Positions 1-4,504 of a stretch of 8,246 bases of DNA are shown piece by piece. The DNA comes from Burkholderiales bacterium (lineage in GTDB: Bacteria > Pseudomonadota > Gammaproteobacteria > Burkholderiales > JAEUMW01). The translations under genes were made by a program, and so were the position numbers. Every line of letters starts with the position of its first letter. The first letter of the stretch is position 1. The notes beneath the pieces were generated by a model. It was not told the DNA's origin. It was given only the letters and a program-made list of their open reading frames with translations, and made no database searches. The stretch spans positions 1 to 8,246 of the forward strand of contig JAEUMX010000244.1 of NCBI GenBank assembly GCA_016791285.1. The letters are read 5' to 3'.

Positions 1-4
1 AGGC
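1..4 (+). other. Possible right end of an upstream attC site (AGGC)
   Basis: The first four bases, AGGC, match the last four bases of the classical attC R' box GTTAGGC. The MOSC gene starts ten bases further on, the short distance normal for a cassette gene. The GTT that would confirm the box lies outside the window, so this is an inference from position and from the attC-like sequences further right. Four bases alone have no statistical weight. Confidence 0.25.
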
Positions 5-13
5 ATCTCACAA

Positions 14-814
14 ATGCACGTCGCCGCCTTGTATCGCTATCCGGTGAAAGGATTCACTGCCGAGGAATGTGAATCCCTATCGGTCCTGGATGAGGGGCGC
101 ATCGCCGGGGACCGGGTTCTCGGTGTTCGATTTGCCAATTCGGCAATCCCGGGCGATGCCTGGGGCACGAAACACGAGTTCGTCGCGTTGGTAAATACCC
201 CTGGGCTGGCGCGGCTTCAGCTCCGGTTCGATCACGAGACGCAGCGGCTGCGCATCGAGCTGCAAGGCGAAGTTCTCGTTGACGAGACGCTGAACAATGC
301 AGGACGCAAGCGCGTCGCCGCAGCAATAGAAGAATACGTCCTCACACTCGATGAGAATCCACTCTCTTCGCGCTCAGACCGACTTCCGTTACGGGTGGTC
401 GGCGACGGAGCTACGCCCCGTTATCAAGACGCCGAGCCGGGTTACGTGACACTGCACGGACGCCAAAGCCTTGCAGCTGTTGCGGCCGGCGCGGGCGCTC
501 CCGATCTGAGCGAGCATCGGTTCCGCTCAAATATCGCCGTTGACGGCCTAGGCGCGTGGGAAGAGCAAGAATGGATAGGCCGAAGCGTTCGCATTGGTGA
601 GGTCAAATTCGAAGTCGTGAGGGCGAAAGGCAGATGCCTGGCCACGCACGCGAATCCGCTCACCGGACAGCGAGACCTGCCAATCATGAAAACGCTGCTT
701 GAGGTCTTTCCTCGGCAAAACCCCACTTTTGCAGTCGCGATGACAGCTGATCGCGGGGGCACCATTCACGTTGGCGATGAGGTCAAACCCGGTGATCGAG
801 AAAAGCCCGCCTAA
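14..814 (+). CDS. MOSC domain-containing protein
   Basis: A 266-aa protein with the two-part layout of MOSC proteins. An N-terminal beta-barrel part (about residues 1-90) carries YPVKG (9-13) and GDR (32-34). The C-terminal MOSC domain (about 130-258) carries RFRSN (169-173) and RCLATHANPLTGQRD (207-221), including Cys208, the conserved cysteine of the family. MOSC proteins are related to the molybdenum-cofactor sulfurase C-terminus, and some reduce N-hydroxylated bases with bound Moco. The exact substrate here cannot be read from sequence. No signal peptide or membrane segment is seen, so it is probably cytoplasmic. The ATG at 14 is chosen because it gives a full family-like N-terminus, although no clear Shine-Dalgarno precedes it in the 13 visible bases. 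The stop TAA lies within GCCTAAC, an R''-box-like heptamer, as is common for integron cassette genes. No Moco-biosynthesis gene is nearby. Confidence 0.9.
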   Translation: MHVAALYRYPVKGFTAEECESLSVLDEGRIAGDRVLGVRFANSAIPGDAWGTKHEFVALVNTPGLARLQLRFDHETQRLRIELQGEVLVDETLNNAGRKRVAAAIEEYVLTLDENPLSSRSDRLPLRVVGDGATPRYQDAEPGYVTLHGRQSLAAVAAGAGAPDLSEHRFRSNIAVDGLGAWEEQEWIGRSVRIGEVKFEVVRAKGRCLATHANPLTGQRDLPIMKTLLEVFPRQNPTFAVAMTADRGGTIHVGDEVKPGDREKPA

Positions 815-836
815 CTCCATTCGAGAGGGACGCGCG
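809..836 (+). other. Left half of a possible attC site (truncated) behind the MOSC gene
   Basis: GCCTAAC at 809-815 fits the R'' consensus RYYYAAC and contains the stop codon of the MOSC gene. It is followed by a short spacer and CGAGAGGGAC (822-831), which resembles the L'' side of many environmental attC sites. No matching right arm and no GTTRRRY box is found downstream until 1719, in a different site. If real, the site lost its right half. The heptamer alone is common by chance, so support comes from its position at the gene end and from the complete site at 1665-1725. Confidence 0.4.
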
Positions 837-855
837 CGAGAGCAGTCCGGGAAGA

Positions 856-882
856 CCCGAAGGCGCGCTGTCGCGCCTCGGG
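856..882 (-). terminator. Strong GC hairpin, candidate terminator of the CPVC protein gene
   Basis: AGGCGCG (861-867) pairs with CGCGCCT (872-878) around a CTGT loop. CCCG (856-859) pairs with CGGG (879-882) across one bulged A, giving about 11 pairs. It lies some 20 bases beyond the stop of the minus-strand gene. On that strand only a weak TCTTCC follows, not a clear U-tract. It may therefore be a poor intrinsic terminator, a messenger-end structure, or the tip of decayed attC material. Confidence 0.4.
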
Positions 883-902
883 GAAAACACTCTCGGCGAC
901 CG

Positions 903-1139
903 TCACTTGAGGTCGGACAGGCTGGCTCCGAAGTTGATGTGAAAGACCTGGTCATCCAGGGCAAGTGCGGGAACCGACTTGATGCCCAGCTTCTCGGCCT
1001 CAGAGAGGCGGCCCTTGGTCGTGCCGAGGTCCACGACTTCGACCTCGAAGCGGTTCCTGTCCAACGCCCCGAGCACCGATTGCTCCGCGCTGACGCACAC
1101 GGGGCACCCGGCGTGGTAGAAGACGGCTTTCTTCTTCAT
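903..1139 (-). CDS. Small thioredoxin/glutaredoxin-fold protein with CPVC active site
   Basis: A 78-aa protein with the small thioredoxin-fold layout: a first strand (AVFYH, 5-9), then a CPVC redox motif at 12-15, a helix, a second strand (FEVEVVDL), and SVPAL (55-59) with the cis-proline Pro57 that lies against the active site in this fold. It is glutaredoxin-sized and has no signal peptide, so it should act as a cytoplasmic thiol-disulfide reductant or thiol carrier. Glutathione specificity cannot be stated, since the usual CPYC is replaced by CPVC and the C-terminal part is short. The ATG at 1139 is well supported by AAAGGAG eight bases upstream. The gene is divergent from the HxlR-family regulator, a common arrangement for a regulator and its target, with a perfect palindrome between them. 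Its orientation is opposite to the surrounding cassette-like genes, which is unusual in an integron array. Confidence 0.85.
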   Translation of the reverse strand: MKKKAVFYHAGCPVCVSAEQSVLGALDRNRFEVEVVDLGTTKGRLSEAEKLGIKSVPALALDDQVFHINFGASLSDLK

Positions 1140-1147
1140 GGTCCTGG

Positions 1148-1154
1148 CTCCTTT
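1148..1154 (-). promoter_or_regulatory. Ribosome binding site of the CPVC protein gene
   Basis: Read on the minus strand this is AAAGGAG, eight bases before the ATG at 1139. It is the strongest Shine-Dalgarno sequence in the left half and fixes the start of the 78-aa protein. Confidence 0.75.
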
Positions 1155-1176
1155 CGTATCGACGATTTTCGCTCAC

Positions 1177-1193
1177 GGTGGCACAGTGCCACC
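1177..1193. promoter_or_regulatory. Perfect 17-bp palindrome, candidate HxlR operator
   Basis: GGTGGCAC and GTGCCACC form perfect 8-base arms around a single central A. The site lies between the divergent CPVC protein gene and the HxlR regulator, 22 bases before the ribosome site of the former. GGCAC half-sites recur at 1235-1239 and 1254-1258 on the way to the regulator start. HxlR proteins bind DNA as dimers, often at dyad sites beside their own gene. That this palindrome is the operator is inferred from symmetry and position. On the minus strand a weak promoter pairing (TTGCGG, 17 bases, CATCTT) would place it near the transcript start. Confidence 0.5.
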
Positions 1194-1214
1194 CGCGCCG
1201 AGAAGATGCGCCGA

Positions 1215-1228
1215 CGGCGTAATCGCCG
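1215..1228. repeat. Short inverted repeat CGGCG-TAAT-CGCCG
   Basis: Five-base arms surround TAAT in the divergent intergenic region. It could be a second, weaker binding site or overlap a promoter, but arms this short arise easily in GC-rich DNA. Confidence 0.25.
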
Positions 1229-1247
1229 CAAGATGGCACTTTCCGGT

Positions 1248-1255
1248 AAGGTAGG
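1248..1255 (+). promoter_or_regulatory. Likely ribosome binding site of the HxlR regulator
   Basis: AAGGTAGG resembles AAGGAGG with one inserted base and lies six bases before the ATG at 1262. This favours that start over the in-frame GTG at 1298, which has only AGAGAG upstream. Confidence 0.45.
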
Positions 1256-1261
1256 CACGCG

Positions 1262-1708
1262 ATGGTTCTCACCCGTTCCTCAGAGAGTGGGCCTCCCGTG
1301 AACGAGGATCGCAAGGCCATTCCCGTCGCGGCCATGGTGGAGAGCATCATCGGCTGCAAATGGTCGGTGCTCCTCCTTGGGCTTCTGGCTGACGGATGCA
1401 CCCGGCCCAGCGCGCTCCTTCGAGCCTGCCCAGGCCTGTCGGCGAAGGTCATGAACGAGCGGCTGCGGAAGATGATGCGCTTCGGGATCGCGCGCCGCGC
1501 CGTATTCGGCGAGAAGCCTCCGGTCGAGGTCGAGTACGCGCTGACGCCGTTCGGGCGTCGCTTCATGGCCATCCTTCGTGAAGTGCGTCGTCTCCAGGAT
1601 GCTGTCGACCGTGACACCCTCGAGACCGGCGACAACGGAGAGGGGGCAGCCGCCCGAAGCGGTCACCTAACACGGCGGTCACCTGAACGCGCTTCGCGCC
1701 GCAGGTGA
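1262..1708 (+). CDS. HxlR-family winged helix-turn-helix transcriptional regulator
   Basis: A 148-aa protein with the HxlR winged-helix core at about residues 22-105. It shows IIGCKWSVLLLGLL (29-42, the family's IGGKW-type segment with Cys at position 32), RPSALLRACPGLSAKVMNERLRKM (48-71, recognition helix region), and the wing and following segment VEYALTPFGRRF (90-101). Such regulators are cytoplasmic dimers that sense redox state, electrophiles or metabolites and usually control a divergent neighbour. Cys32, Cys46 and Cys56 make thiol sensing conceivable, but the conserved N-terminal cysteine of YodB/HypR-type sensors is absent. The start at 1262 is chosen for its ribosome site. The GTG at 1298 would give 136 aa with a normal N-terminus. 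The last 14 or so residues are arginine-rich and are encoded by the attC-like site, whose right arm contains the TGA stop, so the natural C-terminus may have been altered. The likely target is the adjacent CPVC protein gene. Confidence 0.85.
   Translation: MVLTRSSESGPPVNEDRKAIPVAAMVESIIGCKWSVLLLGLLADGCTRPSALLRACPGLSAKVMNERLRKMMRFGIARRAVFGEKPPVEVEYALTPFGRRFMAILREVRRLQDAVDRDTLETGDNGEGAAARSGHLTRRSPERASRRR
1659..1684 (+). repeat. 10-bp direct repeat GCGGTCACCT
   Basis: GCGGTCACCT occurs at 1659-1668 and again at 1675-1684, overlapping the left end and left arm of the attC-like site. It may be a small duplication made while the site formed, or could itself have created the R''-like heptamer ACCTAAC. 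Confidence 0.6.
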
Positions 1709-1725
1709 TCGCCAAAACGTTAGAC
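1665..1725 (+). other. Complete attC-like recombination site (integron cassette site)
   Basis: The 61 bases have the layout of an attC site. The R'' box is ACCTAAC (1665-1671, fits RYYYAAC) and the R' box is GTTAGAC (1719-1725, fits GTTRRRY). CTAAC pairs with GTTAG. Inside, 1674-1685 pairs with 1702-1713 in 12 consecutive positions, with one G-T mismatch. A CGCG-CTT-CGCG hairpin (1688-1698) forms the tip, and the A/C-rich spacers near the R boxes are unpaired. Integron integrase recombines such folded single strands between G and TT of the R' box, here 1719/1720. The upstream gene ends inside the site and the downstream gene starts three bases after it, both typical of cassettes. The pairing is seen directly. 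The identity is inferred, because no integrase gene is in the window. Confidence 0.75.
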
Positions 1726-1728
1726 TTC

Positions 1729-2610
1729 ATGGCGAACACCCGCGACGAGAATCTCGCCTATGCACTCGGGCTTATTGCCGTCGTTGCGTTTGCCGTCACA
1801 CTTCCCGCGACGCGTGCCGCAGTTCGAGCACTCGATCCGGTGTTTGTCGGTCTCGGCCGAGCGGTTGGTGCTGCACTCTTGGCCGGTGCGTTCTTGCTGT
1901 TGACCCGGCAACGCCTGCCCTCGCGCGAGGAATCGAAGAGCCTTGTCGTCGTCGCTGCTGGGATAGTAGTCGGCTTTCCGCTGCTTACGGCTTGGGCGAT
2001 GCGCTACGTCGACGCTTCGCACGGCGGCGTTGTGCTCGGAATTCTTCCCCTTGCAACGGCAGCCGCGGGAGCCCTGTTTTCTCGGGAACGTCCGTCGGGC
2101 CGGTTTTGGCTCTGTGCATCCGTCGGAACAGCGCTCGTGGTCGGCTACGCTCTCGCCCAATCAAGCGGAGCCTTTCACTGGGCGGATGTGGCGCTCTTCG
2201 GTGCTGTTGTCAGCGCTGGTATCGGTTATGCGGAGGGCGCTCGCTTGTCCAGGAGTCTCGGCGGTCTCCAAGTGATCTCGTGGGCCCTTGTCTTCTCTGC
2301 GCCGCTGCTCGTTGTTCCAGTGCTGCTGTCTGCGCCGGCGACCATTCATCTGCCCCTGGAGTCCTGGGTTGGTTTTCTCTATGTCACGGTGATCAGCCAG
2401 TTTCTCGCCTTCGTTCCCTGGTACCGCGGGCTTGCGCTTGGCGGTATTGCAAAAGTCGGCCAGACGCAGCTGTTGCAGCCTCTTATCACCATACTTGCTT
2501 CCGCGCTTCTGCTCGGCGAGGCCGGAGGAACGTTGACGTGGGTAGTCGCCGGCCTAGTTGTCGCCGTTGTGGCAATCGGTAAGACTGCACCCGTGGCACA
2601 CACGAACTAA
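1729..2610 (+). CDS. EamA/DMT-superfamily membrane transporter
   Basis: A 293-aa hydrophobic protein, the usual length for ten-helix drug/metabolite transporters made of two EamA repeats. The first repeat ends near LPLATAAAGALFSRERPS and the second near QPLITILASALLLGE, both matching the conserved end-of-repeat pattern with a closing glutamate. It should sit in the inner membrane and export a small metabolite, amino acid or toxic compound. The substrate cannot be told. The ATG at 1729 lies three bases after the attC-like site and has no Shine-Dalgarno. An in-frame GTG at 1705 overlaps the stop of the HxlR gene as GTGA and would add eight residues, leaving translational coupling possible. The alpha/beta hydrolase gene follows after 19 bases, so the two are probably cotranscribed and may form one two-gene cassette. 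GC content looks slightly lower than in the genes on the right. Confidence 0.88.
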   Translation: MANTRDENLAYALGLIAVVAFAVTLPATRAAVRALDPVFVGLGRAVGAALLAGAFLLLTRQRLPSREESKSLVVVAAGIVVGFPLLTAWAMRYVDASHGGVVLGILPLATAAAGALFSRERPSGRFWLCASVGTALVVGYALAQSSGAFHWADVALFGAVVSAGIGYAEGARLSRSLGGLQVISWALVFSAPLLVVPVLLSAPATIHLPLESWVGFLYVTVISQFLAFVPWYRGLALGGIAKVGQTQLLQPLITILASALLLGEAGGTLTWVVAGLVVAVVAIGKTAPVAHTN

Positions 2611-2629
2611 TCGGGTAAGGGCACCAGAA

Positions 2630-3568
2630 ATGAATCGCGAACTGACGACCCAGTTTCCGTCTCGCGATCCGCAGCCCCCCAGGAGCACGAAGATGGTAGC
2701 AACCAAAGACGGCCGTAACCTCGCATACTTTGAGGTTGGAGATCCGCGGGGACCGCTCGTTATCCATAATCATGGCGGCCCCAGTAGCCGGCTCGAGGCG
2801 CGCCTCTTCGCAGATGCGGCATCGAAGCACCGGCTACGACTCATTTGCGTAGACCGCCCCGGCATCGGACAGTCCAGTCCCCAGGAAGCACGCAGCTACT
2901 CCGGCTGGGCCGATGACCTGGCGACGATCGCCGACGCGTTGGGGTACCGCGAATTCGGAGTGACAGGCTGGTCGGAGGGTGGCCCATGGGCGCTTGCGGC
3001 CGCAGCTTACATCGATCCTGCTCGACTGCGCCACGTCAGCAGCATCGCGGGTGGAAGCTACGGAACATTTGGTGACAACTGGGCAAAGGATTATCTGTCC
3101 AAAGCCGACGCGCTGGGGGGCTTTCTCGCACTGCATTTTGAACCCGGCTTCCGCATGATGTATGCGACCCTAGGCCTGACCGCCGAACACTTCCGCGAGA
3201 CCTACATCAAACAACTGCGGAAAGCCGTCAACGACTACGACCGGCAGATTCTGCTTCAACCGGGGTTCGAAACCGCCTTCTGCGAAGCAAGCGCCGAATG
3301 CTTCGCTCAGGGCAGCGACGGGCTGGTTCGCGACGCCGAACTCCTCTATCGGAGTTGGGCCTTCGACGTGAATACAATCGAACGGCGCGTCCACATGTGG
3401 CAAGGACTGGATGACCGCCTTGTGCCGGATACCATCAACAAACAGGTGGCCGAGCAGATGCCTGGAGCGGTATGGCATCCAGTTCCGGGAGCCGGTCATT
3501 TTGTGGCAATCGGTTCAGCGGAGGAAGTGTTCGGAATCGCAGCCGAAGAACTATCCCGCGACGCGTAA
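2630..3568 (+). CDS. Alpha/beta-fold hydrolase
   Basis: A 312-aa protein with a complete serine-hydrolase triad. It has the oxyanion-side HGGP (48-51), a nucleophile elbow GWSEG (113-117) with Ser115, the acid Asp262 in GLDDRLVP (Asp261 is the alternative), and His290 in GAGHF. The segment DRPGIGQS (75-82) is also typical of the family. A helical cap of about 100 residues lies between the nucleophile and the acid. No secretion signal is seen, so it should be cytoplasmic. The substrate, an ester, amide, epoxide or similar, is unknown. The ATG at 2630 is preceded by GTAAGGG with eight bases spacing. A later in-frame ATG at 2693 is nearer the first core strand but less well supported. Placement just behind an exporter suggests joint action on one compound, for example hydrolysis plus export, but this is inference. 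Confidence 0.88.
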   Translation: MNRELTTQFPSRDPQPPRSTKMVATKDGRNLAYFEVGDPRGPLVIHNHGGPSSRLEARLFADAASKHRLRLICVDRPGIGQSSPQEARSYSGWADDLATIADALGYREFGVTGWSEGGPWALAAAAYIDPARLRHVSSIAGGSYGTFGDNWAKDYLSKADALGGFLALHFEPGFRMMYATLGLTAEHFRETYIKQLRKAVNDYDRQILLQPGFETAFCEASAECFAQGSDGLVRDAELLYRSWAFDVNTIERRVHMWQGLDDRLVPDTINKQVAEQMPGAVWHPVPGAGHFVAIGSAEEVFGIAAEELSRDA

Positions 3569-3599
3569 CACGGATCGATGGGCGATGAATTGCATTGAC

Positions 3600-3622
3600 G
3601 CCCAACCACCCGATGCAGCTGC
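3600..3622 (+). other. Left half of a possible attC site (truncated) behind the hydrolase gene
   Basis: GCCCAAC (3600-3606) fits RYYYAAC and is followed by CACCC and GATGCAGCTG, a sequence resembling the R''-L'' side of many chromosomal-integron attC sites. No complementary right arm or GTTRRRY box follows within the next few hundred bases. It begins 31 bases after the hydrolase stop. If real, it is a broken site and may mark the right end of the cassette region. A chance match is possible. Confidence 0.4.
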
Positions 3623-4371
3623 GCCCCCGAAGTGACCGGACAGTGCTCGTCGTGGCAGACCCTTCTCAACCCCGTGCGCAAACCCCGCCCGCCGTGCTGA
3701 CAGTGGTCCAGTGCTGGGACGACGGCGTGACGGCCGACGTGCGGCTCACCGAGATCCTGCGCCGGCACGACGCCAGGGCAACCTTCAACCTGAACGCGGG
3801 ACTGCACGCGACTCATCGCAAGCCAGGCTGGGTCTACCAGGGCACGGATGTCGTGCGCCTCGGGTGGAATGAGATGCGCGATGTGTATGCTGGATTCGCG
3901 ATCGCCAACCATAGCCTGACGCATCCGCACCTCGAGCAGATGCCGCCAGACGCGGCACAGCACGAGATCGCGGAGGGCCGCGACCGACTGCGGCAGTTCT
4001 TCGGGCAACCGGTGTACGGCTTCGCTTACCCGTTCGGCACTTATCACGAGGGCGTCATGAATGCGGTGCGCGAGGCGGGACACGTCTATGCGCGTACCGT
4101 GGGCAGCGCCGATCAGTGCTTCCCGCCTCGCGATCCGATGGCGTTTCACCCGAGCTGTCACTTCCTCGCTCCCGACTTCCGTACCCGCTACGAGAAGGCA
4201 CGCGAAGGCGGCGTGTTCTACTTCTGGGGTCATGCCTACGAGATGACGACGCAGGCGATGTGGCGGGCGTTCGAGGAAACGATCGCCCGCATCAGCGCCG
4301 ACCCCGCCGCGCGCTGGGGAGAGATCGCGGGACTCTTCGAGGAAGCGGCTGCGTCCGCGGCGAGTGCCTGA
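3613..4371 (+). CDS. NodB-type polysaccharide deacetylase
   Basis: The protein has the motifs of carbohydrate esterase family 4. Counted from the ATG at 3613 (252 aa), CWDDG (34-38) is motif 1 with the catalytic and metal-binding aspartates. NHSLTH (99-104) is motif 2 with the two metal-binding histidines. FAYPFG (137-142) is motif 3. WGHAYE (205-210) is the late histidine motif. These enzymes remove acetyl or related N-acyl groups from sugars with a divalent metal. CWDDG replaces the commoner TFDDG. No signal peptide is evident, so secretion is unclear. The start is uncertain: TTG 3595, ATG 3613, GTG 3643 and GTG 3694 are all in frame and none has a good ribosome site. The first 30 or so residues lie outside the domain and partly come from the possible attC remnant, so the original N-terminus may have been replaced. 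Confidence 0.85.
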   Translation: MQLRPRSDRTVLVVADPSQPRAQTPPAVLTVVQCWDDGVTADVRLTEILRRHDARATFNLNAGLHATHRKPGWVYQGTDVVRLGWNEMRDVYAGFAIANHSLTHPHLEQMPPDAAQHEIAEGRDRLRQFFGQPVYGFAYPFGTYHEGVMNAVREAGHVYARTVGSADQCFPPRDPMAFHPSCHFLAPDFRTRYEKAREGGVFYFWGHAYEMTTQAMWRAFEETIARISADPAARWGEIAGLFEEAAASAASA

Positions 4372-4430
4372 GCGCGCCGCTTGCTCGCATTCTCGCGACC
4401 GCCGCGCGGGGGCGCTCGGCGCGCCTGGGC

Positions 4431-4436
4431 TACAAT
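4431..4436 (+). promoter_or_regulatory. Possible -10 box of the P-type ATPase gene
   Basis: TACAAT matches the sigma-70 -10 consensus in five of six bases. It stands 68 bases before the chosen ATPase start, in the 133-base gap behind the deacetylase gene. The region 17 bases upstream (GGGGGC) is not a recognisable -35, so this is a weak call. Confidence 0.3.
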
Positions 4437-4504
4437 CACGCAGTCACTCCACGAAGCCTCGATGGCGCGTCGCCCGCGTTACCGCTTTGAGAATGTCCGC
4501 TTGC

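Noticed and set aside
771..1301. Plus-strand open frame of 176 codons covering the CPVC gene region.
   Set aside because: It is antisense to a gene with a clear active site and ribosome site, and its own translation shows no recognisable domain.
2558..2629. Upstream extension of the alpha/beta hydrolase overlapping the transporter gene end.
   Set aside because: The ATG at 2630 has a good ribosome site, and the extension adds 24 residues with no family resemblance.
3563..3569. GCGTAAC at the hydrolase stop codon as an R''-type box.
   Set aside because: The third base breaks the RYYYAAC consensus, and a better box with L''-like sequence follows at 3600.
4372..4424. 8-bp inverted repeat GCGCGCCG/CGGCGCGC behind the deacetylase gene as a terminator.
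   Set aside because: The loop is 37 bases, no T-tract follows, and such GC-only repeats are frequent in this DNA.
4364..4504. Longer ATPase frame starting inside the end of the deacetylase gene.
   Set aside because: The added 47 residues are arginine-rich and unlike ATPase N-termini. The frame overlaps another gene and has no ribosome site.
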